DNA of 64,000 nucleotides. It comes from Pleurostoma richardsiae. Lineage: Eukaryota; Ascomycota; Sordariomycetes; Calosphaeriales; Pleurostomataceae. The stretch covers positions 372,001-436,000 of the forward strand of contig JANBVO010000031.1 of the NCBI GenBank assembly GCA_030052745.1. The letters are read 5' to 3'. A program made the position numbers and the translations under genes. Numbering within the stretch: position 1 is the stretch's first letter; the number at the start of each line of letters is the position of its first letter. Below are positions 32,727-42,716 of this stretch, piece after piece. The notes under the pieces are model-generated. The model made no database searches. It saw nothing but the letters and a program-made list of their open reading frames with translations, and was not told the origin of the DNA.

Positions 32727-35300
32727 TTAGTTAGCAGTCCTCGGTTCCAGACTCCTGCGCTTTGCGTCCACGGAAGTTCTTGGAGTTAATTCGAGCAACT
32801 TCGCGCTTCCGGCACTGATGTGCCGTGCATGACCCCTACCGAGGTTGATGCTTGTTGCGCGTTGCAGACCCGTCTCCTTGTCTTCCTCGAAGTTCACCAC
32901 ATCCTTTTCGTCGTCCATCAAGTCCTCGGCCTCGCTCTCATCCTCTTCGCCGAATGTGTTGAGGAAGCCCTCGCGGCTCTTCATCCTCTCTGCCATATGA
33001 GGCTGAACAACAGTCGGTTGCCGTCCACCCACGGAACCCCAATGAGCGTCTTCATCTTCGTCGCTAGAGGGGCGAGCCTCTCCAGTGGATTTTCCGTAAG
33101 TCCACTGCGAACCAGAGCTACGGTGATTTGCGAAGCGGGAGAGATACTCGTCCTCAACGATGTTGGCCCCATCATCATGACTGTCGTGCTCTTGCATATG
33201 GAGATCGGGATCATGATGAGTGTCTTCTGAACCATTAGAAGAGGAATGTTGGTGGTGGTAAAGTCGTTGGCGAGAAGGCGGCTGTGAGCGGGGTAAGTTA
33301 GACCGGCGACGACCAGCCAACCGACCAGATAGCCATGAACCTTCAGAATCGATGGATGCGAGGGACATGGCCTGCGGCTCGGGTGACGGATCGGCATCAT
33401 CAGGACGATTCCAGGACGTCGGCGTCTCCCGCGCCACCTGGTTCTCGGCGGACATGCGTCCTGATGCCGGCGTGTCGTATCTCTGGATGGGCGTAGACGA
33501 TGCAGGCTCATAAGCCTGATTGAGTTCCGGGGAGTCCTGCTCTAAGATTGGAGGCGGCAGAGAATCGGCTTCCGGGGACTGAATCCGCGATTCGGGCGGC
33601 GACATCGGTAGCTCCGGTAGATCCTCTCGGAACCGCGACATCGTACGCTTTGGCACGCCACTGCTCATTTTCCGTGCAGCACTGTATGCAGCAGCTGGCG
33701 GTGGTGGCTGATTCAGCGCCATCGAGTCTCTCGAGGTGTTTGAGAACGAGGACGGTCCCGAATTCCGCTTATTCTTGTTGCCCCATCTGAAGAATGACGC
33801 CCATGACACCCCACCCTTTGCAGAGCTGGTCTCAGAGCCCTTGCGCAGCGAATCGGACACATCTGTTCTCTCTCGCTCGAGCAACGGGGGTGACGATGAC
33901 CTTGACTTCTTTGGTCGCAAGAATGTCTTTATCTTCGGGCTTTGCTCCGGCGATGCCGGGGTCGCTTCTTGAGGTTCGGCTGCGAGAGCAGGCGTTGCGA
34001 GCGGGATGCTCGTAGTTCGATAAAAGTGACCTAGAGGTCCGGCCTGTGTCGCTTCGTCTCCGGCCAGTTCGTCCGCCTCATCCACGGCGCTGGACTTCTT
34101 CTGCGAAGACCCTGAAGATGGTCGCCTGCTCGAAGAAGTTACGACAGCTGATGCTGGGTCAATGCCGAGACCGATCATTTCGCGACCCAGCACACCTCTT
34201 TCCAAATTTGGAGGCGACTCGCGACCTTCCTGTTCAGCGGCGCGCTGCTTCTCTGCTCTCCGAGCAAGCCTTCTCTCGACCTTCTCTTGTTCTTTCAGCT
34301 GCTTTCTCTCTCTCCTCCGCTGATCCCTTTCCATAAGCTCCCTCAAGTCGCTTGCGCTGAGTTCATCAGCGAGGTCATCAATTCGCTTATGGGCCCTCAG
34401 GGTCGCGTCTGGTACCGGTGCTTTCTCTGACAGTTTCCTGCGTTGCGAAGGAATCCTTTCTGGTCCAGAGCCAGCACTGGGAGGACTCCATCTCGGGTAG
34501 ACGGCATACCGCAGAGTCGGTCGCGGGGCAAGGGCGTCGAAGGCAGAAACTTTGTAAGAGATCTGCTCCGAGTCTGATGAAAGGGTCGAGCGAATGCTTT
34601 CAGGGATAGGTAAGGAGATGTCCGAAGACGGGTTGTCTTTGTCCCATTTGCTGCCAAGGCCAAAACCGCCCACACCAAGCCCTGTCTTCACACGACGTGT
34701 ATCCTTTTTCATGGGTCGGCCAGCCTGCCAGGCGTCGGTGGCCGGGCGGACAGGCATGAAGTTAGCCATTGCTTTGATCTCCGCCTCCCGGTCGTGGTCC
34801 GCCTTCCGCCGCTTGCTCGACTTCTTGCGCGGCATGAGATGCTCGCCATCGCGCTTGCTGTGAAGGGTAGGTACTCTTCCAAATGCATCATCTCCCAATG
34901 AGCCACTCGCATTTATTGCAGCTGTCACGCCGTTCAGCTGAGGGCTGGAGTAAGAGGTCGCGTGCGCGGCATGAGCAGCTTGCTGGCTAGGTCCCTGTAT
35001 GCGACTGCTTTTCCTCCGCCCGACTCTGATGTTGTCCTGCTGGCCAGCTTCGAAGCTGTACGTGCGAGCGGCTCGTCGATGCAGCTTGTTCGGCTCGGTT
35101 CTCTGCTTCTTAAGCTGCTGCTCGGGCGTCGGCGCAGCAGACACGTCAAGCTCGTCTTGGGGCTCCGTCTTGCGCCGCGTGGGCGCACGACGGGGACGCT
35201 GGGTATCAGATACGGGCTCAGGAGTTGCCTCGGCATCGGACTGTGTACCGCTGCGCGCCCGTTTCCTCCGGCTCCTTCGTCGGAACAGCCACAGCGCCAT
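32727..35300 (-). CDS. Large, mostly disordered protein of unknown function
   Basis: A single open frame of 857 codons starts at an ATG at 35300. I do not recognise a named family. The N-terminus MALWLFRRRSRRKRARSG is strongly basic. Further basic patches follow (MPRKKSSKRRKADHDREAEIKAMANFMP near residue 155, then GRPMKKDTRRVKTGLGVGGFGLG), which could be nuclear localisation signals. Residues 300-370 (IDDLADELSASDLRELMERDQRRRERKQ onward) look like a charged coiled coil. The middle has GVSWASFFRWGNKNKR, the rest is rich in Ser, Pro and acid. The composition is that of a scaffold or regulatory protein with many phosphorylation sites. No catalytic motif is visible. The long continuous frame with biased third positions makes it a real gene. 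Confidence 0.85.
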   Translation of the reverse strand: MALWLFRRRSRRKRARSGTQSDAEATPEPVSDTQRPRRAPTRRKTEPQDELDVSAAPTPEQQLKKQRTEPNKLHRRAARTYSFEAGQQDNIRVGRRKSSRIQGPSQQAAHAAHATSYSSPQLNGVTAAINASGSLGDDAFGRVPTLHSKRDGEHLMPRKKSSKRRKADHDREAEIKAMANFMPVRPATDAWQAGRPMKKDTRRVKTGLGVGGFGLGSKWDKDNPSSDISLPIPESIRSTLSSDSEQISYKVSAFDALAPRPTLRYAVYPRWSPPSAGSGPERIPSQRRKLSEKAPVPDATLRAHKRIDDLADELSASDLRELMERDQRRRERKQLKEQEKVERRLARRAEKQRAAEQEGRESPPNLERGVLGREMIGLGIDPASAVVTSSSRRPSSGSSQKKSSAVDEADELAGDEATQAGPLGHFYRTTSIPLATPALAAEPQEATPASPEQSPKIKTFLRPKKSRSSSPPLLERERTDVSDSLRKGSETSSAKGGVSWASFFRWGNKNKRNSGPSSFSNTSRDSMALNQPPPPAAAYSAARKMSSGVPKRTMSRFREDLPELPMSPPESRIQSPEADSLPPPILEQDSPELNQAYEPASSTPIQRYDTPASGRMSAENQVARETPTSWNRPDDADPSPEPQAMSLASIDSEGSWLSGRLAGRRRSNLPRSQPPSRQRLYHHQHSSSNGSEDTHHDPDLHMQEHDSHDDGANIVEDEYLSRFANHRSSGSQWTYGKSTGEARPSSDEDEDAHWGSVGGRQPTVVQPHMAERMKSREGFLNTFGEEDESEAEDLMDDEKDVVNFEEDKETGLQRATSINLGRGHARHISAGSAKLLELTPRTSVDAKRRSLEPRTAN

Positions 35301-38300
35301 CTATCTGTGCGGTGCCTCGGCAAGGGCAGATCGGATGTTGACCAAGGTGAGACTCAGGCTTAGGTACAGGTCGATCGCTGCTGTTCAAATATGATATCGT
35401 AACTGGTGACAGCGAAGTTTGACCGGGTCATTCTGCCCATCGTTGCGTGGCCTTCAAGAGCTGGTGGTCATTGGCTGGCGGGTGTTCGCGCGGTGTCGTA
35501 TCGTAAATCACGCGCCGTTCGATTCGACCAAAGCCTCGACGATACGACGGTCTCGCTAGCGAGGACGGTCGCTGTCAAAGCAAAGAAAGGGGAGAGGCTA
35601 AGTAAGGTTAAACGGTCGGTCGGGTCGCAAGCGAGCGGGAGCAACAAAGAGAAGTTGGTAAAGAGTCAGATCTAGTGTAGGGGGAGCTGGGCCGGTGGAC
35701 CTTGGTATTACTGTACGAAGCAATTGGAGGTGGCGATGTGGAGAGGGAACGAGAGGGACGGGCCCTGATGTATTTCTGGCAACGCAGAGCTTCGGAATGG
35801 GGGCGTGGACGAATGGGAGAGGCAGCTGGCTGGTGCCGTCACGCCCCTCTGCATCGATCTGTGTGGCCTGCTTTCCAGCCCTCCCCCAGTTTTCTCCCAA
35901 GCAAAAATTCTTTCCCTGTCCCAGGCGTGTGCTCCCGGCAAGTGATGCTCCCCTGACCCTGGCCAGCCCTGGCCAGCAAGGGCGGAGCCGGTGCGAGGTA
36001 CCTTACAGGTACGTATCGCCGCCAAACTCGAATGCCCACGCGCCTCCTCTGCCCTGTCGCGCTGGAATGAATCCGTCACGGTCTGGGCGATGGCAGGGCT
36101 CGAGTGCGCTAGTGGCGAGTCGGCAGGGAAGCGGTCGCAGTGATCGACGACGTTTTTACCCTGCAAGCCCGGCGAGGGCACGAGGTGGGCAAGTGGGGAA
36201 GGGGGAAGCGTTGAAGAGGACCGGACAAACAGGCTGGAGCTCGTAATGGGCAGCGGCAAGTCCTGCGCCCGGGTAGTAGTCGCCGTATTTCAAGCTTGAT
36301 GCGGGCCGGGATCGTTCGTCGTCAGCTAACGCAGTAGCACCGGGAGCAGCCACGTGAAAATATGGACCGTGGACGCGGGAATTTGGCGGTTCAGGAGCAA
36401 GCAAGATAGAGATTCCATCTAAGTCAAAGCAAAGAGAGGGAATTGGGGGAGCTCGACGGCGTGAGAGTGTCTTGGATCAGCCGGCGGGATGGGGTACGTG
36501 TAGACAGACGTGTGCGTAGCCGGGAGGATGGAAGGCAAGGGAGGGGCACCACACCAAGGAAGGGCATTTGATGCGGGCTGCCCTCAATCCAGCCCCCCCG
36601 TCCTATAGGTACATACCGTAGGGTGAGTACTGTACCTAGGAGGAGCGCCTCACGGCAGTGTGGCTTGGCTGCGGTCTCTCTCCCTCTCCTCTTCCAAGAC
36701 TCCCTTCTCCGAGATTCCATTTGGCGTCCTAGACCTGCTCTATCTATCTGCCTGCCTTCTTAGAGTAGTACATCCGTCCTCTTCCTCCGTACACAGGATG
36801 TACTCTACTCTGGGGTGGGTACACATAGAGTGCAAAGTAGAAGCAACGTCACCCTCCTCGTACTCCGGCCCTACAGGATATACTAGTAATGCGCCGCCTG
36901 GTCTAAGGTTGTGCCATCAGGGAGATTGGGCTCATTCTGGTGCCGGGCTGTGGGAACACGCTTAAGAGACAGCGCCTTGACGATGGACGCCGTTACGCCT
37001 CGTCAATGCTAGCCGTGGTCAGCTGCGTGCCACTTACGCACACATGTGGTCAGGAAGCCCACGATGAGTACGCGCGTACTCCTACCGTGCAATTCCAGCG
37101 CGAGCCTCCGGGAAGCAACGAAGAGACCAGAAACCATGATGGGATGAATGGCTGTACCTATCTCTCGGCCGCCGATGGTGCCGCAGCTCAAGGGCGTTCG
37201 GTTATGGTACTAACTATCGATAGAGCATCGTGCTTTGGTTCGTATACGGAGTACGGAGTACATCTGCTGTTATTGCTTACATAGTAGGTCATGCAAGTAC
37301 GCATTAGCTGCGCCAGCATTTCACCATATCGTATTCGTCGGTGTGCCTTGGGGGGCCGACGCTTGCATCTTGCGCCGTGACTGCGTGAAGGCTCGTCTCC
37401 TATTGCTCCCAATCGAGAAAGCCAAAGCCGGGTCATACCATGGTAACGGTACCTGGGTAGACGGCCAGACGGCCAAGCTGGGTGTCGTAAGATCATCTTG
37501 GACACCGCAACCGAGCCTGTTATCTCGTCAATGCCAATTGTCACCCACCTTTGCGGAGGCGCCGTATTTGATGTCATAAAAGGTGCCATAAGGCTACATT
37601 GCTGATTGCCCAGGGGCCGATCCGGGCTACCCATCGATCCCGGCCGCTGCTGCATTGGCGTCACCTCCGGCTCTCTCCAAGACGGTCTGATAAGACACCA
37701 AGGACGTCATGGCTTATCGGTGCTCCGTGCTCCTCATCCTCTTCGACTTCGATGGGCTTCCTACATAGTACCTGTTGCGCTCTGCTTTCTTTGCCTGAAA
37801 GCGCGAGGTACATTTCGATGGCTCTCGGTGGCTTGCCATCGCCCAACGGCCCCACTGGCAAGGTGCGTCCAAACGTGCTGCGAGAGCGACACCATTCGTT
37901 TGCTTGTCGCTCCGCCCGCACCAGACGCAGCAGCAGCACACATCCGGCTTGCAGCGAGGCACTCCGCATTGGCCAGAGGGGAGCAGAGACAAGAACTCTT
38001 GCAGCTGCGGGCGGTCTCGTACCTGTCAGAGCTGACACGTTGTGTGGACCTCGCCAGTCCAGTCCGCCGTTCGCCCCTGCGCAGTGCAGGCCGCAGGAGG
38101 CATCGACGTACACGTGTAGATGATAACGGTTGTGCTTCACATAACCGCATACAGTAACTCCGTACACCAATGAGGCAGTGGTACCTATCACGGCGTCGAG
38201 TCTATCCAGCCCTCGCTCTACGCCAGCGGACCTGAGCAGACGGGACACGAAAAAGCAAGTGCAAATCAGCCACAGTAGGATGGGCTCTGGTAGCCTGTCG

Positions 38301-39877
38301 CCCGGCCTCGATTGGCCAGAGGTTGGCTTGATTACATCGTAGGCAAGTCTCGGTCATTCCCGGCGGAAATTCTACAGGGCGGAGGTGGAATGGCCGCCAT
38401 CCAGTCCGGGTCGGTGGTGGGGGGTGCGACGGCCGCAAGACAATCACCGGCGCCCGGCCAATGGCGGTATCAGACGGCGAAGCGGACGCAGATGGATGTC
38501 TTTCCCAGAGCGCACAAATGCCATCTCCAGCCCCGACCAGGACGGCGCTGGCGGTGAGGAGTAAGGATCTTCCCTTGCCGTCCGCCGAAAAAGCAGTTGC
38601 AGATGCGATCCCCGCCATCGCGTTTCATGACCAGTGGCGCCTCTAGTTCTGCAGCCGTCTTATTGGGCGCCAGACGGCATGTTTCACCAGGTCATATATC
38701 ATAGCAACGAAGCTAAGGAACGCGGATGGTGTCCAGCTCACGGAAGAACCCAATGGCTTTTCGAGGAGGTGGTGATGCCACTGTTCGACGGACTTTCTGT
38801 GCTCGATCTGCCCAACAGCGAGCCTACGAGGCTAAATCAGCCAGACGAGCACCCGCAGCCACAGTTGTGGTCTGGCAAGGCACGGCTCGCGTGGTTCAGG
38901 AGGGATTTCCTGGTGCCGCTGTTGACCGTTCCCAGTGCCGTCTGCTTACCCGGGCAAAGCTCCCTAGCTCCGCCTGCTCCGCCAAAGCATTGAGTCAGTC
39001 CTGCGTGTCTGGACGAATGATGGCACCGCCACTGATCAGCTTTCATTTACCCCTCTCTCATCATGCTCTTCGGCGCTGGCACGAAAGGTATGGGGAGGAG
39101 GAAAGATGACTGGCTGGACCGACATGCAAGCATCATGGAACATATTTCTGTGAAGATCAGCCCCATCCTGGAGGACCCTTACCCGTGTACAATGCCATTG
39201 TGAGCCGTAGAAGACGTCTTGGCTGCCACTGGCTGCTTAGATAGGAGATCTAACTCCGCTAACCCACCCACCTTCGCCGTACGCCTGTGAAGTCTGCGTA
39301 AAGAAGCGCCTGCTGGTGGGAAGTTGGCAGTCTGGTTCTGTTCTGAGTTACGATTCCTGTGTTGGCTGCGTTCTCATTTCGATAATTCCCGTTTGACATA
39401 GTAAAGCTGACCGAGGTATTTCTGTGGGTGTAGATAGGCTCTCGGTGTTCGTGCTTCTTGATGTGCAGCTCATTGCCCACGGTTGCGCCTGTAAAACTTT
39501 CGACATGCTCGCGTATAAGGAATCAGTGTATTGTAAGGAGAAGAAGGAGTGTAGAGAAATAATTCGTTGGTCTAGCCATTCACACCGTTTTCTCTGTGAC
39601 AGCTGGTGACAGAGAAGTGTAGCATTCGCATTCGCACCTTGCTAGGTTCGGCTCACTCCGACGTACCCACTTTTTGTTGTTGCCCGGCAACAGATCAGCG
39701 AGACCCTGTTGTTCCTATTCCACATGCCAATGTTTTGTGGAGGTCGCTGTAGCTTAGCAGGAACAGAATTGCATTGCGCAACACGCTTGAGCCCAGCGGT
39801 AAACCGGAACTTATACAATACAAATCGAACAGGAGACCCAACACGACGCGAATAGAGAAGCCAAACAACTACGCAAG
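35301..39877. other. Very long intergenic region (4.6 kb) between divergent genes
   Basis: The 857-residue gene starts at the left and NUF2 at the right, so both promoters and any long leaders lie here. Open frames up to about 195 codons occur on both strands, often overlapping each other, and none shows a recognisable domain or conserved order of motifs. Short palindromic GTACCT elements occur near 35996-36014 and 36606-36640, and a tandem TACGGAG repeat is listed separately. Confidence 0.5.
37245..37261. repeat. Tandem TACGGAG repeat
   Basis: TACGGAGTACGGAGTAC is two copies of a 7-bp unit plus a half copy. Related TACTCCGTA words occur near 4496, 24340, 30022 and 38156. The function is unknown. 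Confidence 0.5.
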
Positions 39878-41328
39878 ATGGCGTACAACCCGCGGATGAG
39901 CATCATCCCGCCGACGCAGCAGCAGTCGCGCTCGCGCAAGAAGGAGGAGGCGGCTGACGCGTTCATGCTGAACGACAACGAGATCGTGGGCTGCATCGTC
40001 GACATCGGCATCCCCTTCACCGTCGCCGACCTACAGAAGCCAAACCCGCTGCAGGTGCAGATGATCTTCGAGTGGTTCGCCGAGCTGCTACTCAACGCCA
40101 CGCGCGAGACGGTCGACCCCGCCATGCGCGCAGCCGCCGAGGACGTGTGCGGCGAGTACTGCGACGTGCTGATGCCCGGCGACACGCGCAACCTCATGGG
40201 CTTCTACGTGGCCTTGCGCCGCCTGCTCCTCGAGTGCGGCATCAGCGACTTCAGCTTCACCGACCTGTACCGCCCGACGCGCGAGCGCCTGGCCAAGATC
40301 TTCAGCTACCTCATCAACTTCGTGCGCTTCCGCGAGAGCCAGACCAACGTCATTGACGAGAACTTTAACAAGGCCGAGACCACCAAGGCGCGCATCGAGG
40401 CCCTCTACGGCGAGAACCAGGACATGGAGGCCCGCCTCGAGGACATGCGCCACAACCGCCGCAACATGGAGGCGCTGGTCGCCGAGAAGACGCACCGCAA
40501 CGAGGACCTCAAGCGCCGGCTGCTCGAGCTGCGGCGCAACCAGGAGAAGGTGGCCGCGCGGCTCGAGGACGCCAAGGGCAAGAAGAACGAGCTGGCGGCG
40601 CGGCTCGAGGAGAAGACGGCCGCGAAGCTGGCGCTCAAGCAGGAGGGCGCCAAGCTGCGCCCCTACGTGCTGCAGAGCCCGTCGGCGCTGCAGGCCAGCC
40701 TGGCCGAGCTGTCGAACACGCTCAGCAGCGACAAGGCACACATCGACGCGCTGGACCGGCGGGCGCGGGCGCTGCAGACGTCGGCGGACTCCTTCACCGT
40801 CGTGTCGACGGACGTGGCGAGCTGTATCAAGCTGCTGGACGAGATCGGCGCCGAGCTGGCGAAGGAGGAAGAGGAGAATGCGCGCAAGGTGCGGCAGAAG
40901 GACGCGCTGCAGGAGCGGCGCACCGACGTCCAGGACGTGCAGCGCGAGGAGGCCATGCTACGCCGGCAGCTGGCCAAGTGGCTGGAGCGGACGGAGAAGC
41001 TGCGGAAGCAGAGCGCCGAGAAGGCGCAGGAGGCGAAGCGCAAGATGGAGGAGCTCGAGGCCCTGCACCAGACGCTGAAGCAGGAGCGCAGTGAGAAGGG
41101 CGACGAGATCGAGAAGAGGCGCGTCCGGATAGAGCAGACGGAGAAGAAGGTAAGCGAGCAGCCCTCTCCCTCATCGCAACCCATCGGCTGGAGCTAACGG
41201 TGATTCTGCCACAGATGCAAGACTTGAAGGAGAAGATCGAGACGGAGGTCCACAATGCTCATGATGAGTACCTGAAGTTGGAGGCTCACATCAAGCTCTA
41301 CATCACAGAGATGGAACAAGCTATATGA
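39878..41328 (+). CDS. nuf2: Kinetochore protein Nuf2 (Ndc80 complex)
   Basis: Two exons (39878-41149 and 41215-41328, intron 65 nt, phase 0) give 461 residues. Residues about 25-165 form the Nuf2 calponin-homology-like head: [70 protein letters not shown] and [15 protein letters not shown]. The remainder is a nearly continuous coiled coil that pairs with Ndc80 and then meets Spc24/Spc25. The complex links centromeres to spindle microtubules. Length and layout match other fungal Nuf2 proteins. Codon bias to G/C is extreme, producing long false frames on both strands. The 37-residue second exon completes the coil. The gene is tail to tail with the 257-residue protein gene. Confidence 0.93.
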
Positions 41329-41553
41329 TTTGTGCCGAGCGCTCCACTTCTCTTCTTTTCTTCTTCTAATTTGATTCATGGTCATGTCTGCGTAATGAAA
41401 GGATACCAGGGAACGGCGTTCAGGGGGGGAGTGCATCTGGCCTGGGGATAAGGGAACGAGGCTGTATTATACCTAGGTACTCGTATGAGCAATGACATGG
41501 CGTCTCTTCAAAGCACCACCCGCACAAACGTGTGTGCAAAAGGTCAATCACCC

Positions 41554-42327
41554 TTAATCTGCGTTTCCTTTCTTCTGCATATTCCACTCCCTCCCTTCGA
41601 AATGGAACCATCTACCCAGCACTCTCCTGACTTCAACTGTCCTACCGGTCCACCCCCCTTCGTCTGTATCCGGCGCCATCCTCCTCACGCCTCCACTCAA
41701 GAGAGGGACCTCCTCGGCCAGCATCACCTCCAGCTCCTGGCCAGAATCCATCTCGACATCCGCGACGCCAATGGTCGGCTGATCGACGATGACTGCCTGG
41801 AAGCCAGACCGCTTAGCGGCCTCTACGAGGCCAGCGGCAGTGGTGCCCAATCCCTGGGCGCTCCATTCGCTCGTATCCCGGTGCATATCCAGGAAGCCAT
41901 ACACGAGTAGGGGCGGCAGTGGCCTGGACTGCCACTCTCCATCCCCGGAAGGAAAGCGGTCCACTGGTGGCGGAGGCACCTTGGAGTCATCAAGAGAGAA
42001 GACGGAGAAGAGGCCCCGGAGGTGAGAGACGGTAGGCACGAAAATCATGCGGATGTGCCGGGCTATGGCGACTTGGTACAGGGGGGCCGAGAGAAGGAGG
42101 TGCTGTGGGTGCTCCCTGGGCCCGCGGTTTGGCTCATCGACCTGGTCTGGCGAGTCTCCTCTTGGGTGAGTGAACTGCTGTTGGACATCGTGGCCCAGCG
42201 CCTCTATGAACTCCTCCCGAGAGCAGCAGATAATGAGAGTCGTCGGATAGACATGCCGGGTCACGATATATGAGAGCAGTTCTGAGGGAAGTGCCGGTGA
42301 GAGTACGACAGGCAACTGTGATGCCAT
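41554..42327 (-). CDS. Conserved-looking fungal protein of unknown function (257 residues)
   Basis: The open frame extends to 42471, but I start it at ATG 42327 (MASQLPVVLSPALPSELL). I do not recognise a named family. Visible features are TTLIICCSREEFIEAL near residue 30, LLSAPLYQVAIARHIRMIFVPTVSHLRGLFSVF near residue 80, LLVYGFLDMHRDTSEWSAQGLGTTAAGLVEAA in the middle and TGRTVEVRRVLGRWFHFE at the end. The alternation of hydrophobic strands with helices suggests an alpha/beta fold of the RecA/P-loop kind, but no Walker A motif is present, so this is only a guess. It shares a 389-bp divergent promoter with the AP-3 beta gene and is tail to tail with NUF2. Confidence 0.75.
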   Translation of the reverse strand: MASQLPVVLSPALPSELLSYIVTRHVYPTTLIICCSREEFIEALGHDVQQQFTHPRGDSPDQVDEPNRGPREHPQHLLLSAPLYQVAIARHIRMIFVPTVSHLRGLFSVFSLDDSKVPPPPVDRFPSGDGEWQSRPLPPLLVYGFLDMHRDTSEWSAQGLGTTAAGLVEAAKRSGFQAVIVDQPTIGVADVEMDSGQELEVMLAEEVPLLSGGVRRMAPDTDEGGWTGRTVEVRRVLGRWFHFEGREWNMQKKGNAD

Positions 42328-42716
42328 TGTCCCCTGGTTTCGTGAAGACCACTGTGTAGCACATTCGTACTCACTATTCAATCCGCCTGCGGTACCTGGC
42401 CAAATTAGCTGCCAATCTGGAACAGCACCATTATGGCATGACCTCAATCTTCGGGGCACAAGAGCCGTCAAGGGCTTGGTTCAAATACGTTTGACCCTTC
42501 TGCGTCGATGGGGCGCTCGGAGTTGCGACTCAGAGTTGCGACTCACATAGTTGGTGCGCTGGGAGAGGCCCTGGGCCGCGCTAGAGCGGTAACCTCCGGA
42601 CCCCGATAGCCCCGCCCCGCTGAAGCTGCGCATCGTCACGTCACTTGCTTGTTGTGCGGCTACCGCATACAACGAGGGGAGTCTCACGCTGCAACCCGCA
42701 GGGTAACACCCCAGCT
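42328..42716. promoter_or_regulatory. Divergent promoter of the 257-residue protein and AP-3 beta genes
   Basis: This 389-bp region has start codons on both sides. It contains a perfect tandem 13-bp repeat at 42520-42545, listed separately. Confidence 0.5.
42520..42545. repeat. Tandem 13-bp repeat GAGTTGCGACTCA
   Basis: Two exact copies stand head to tail at 42520-42532 and 42533-42545. Each ends in CGACTCA, one base away from the TGACTCA site bound by Gcn4/CPC1-type bZIP factors. Whether it is bound is unknown. Confidence 0.6.

Noticed and set aside
35695-36259. Two 183-codon open frames, one on each strand, overlapping
   Set aside because: Both are rich in Arg, Ser, Gly and Pro with no recognisable motif. 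Mutual overlap and lack of biased third positions suggest chance.
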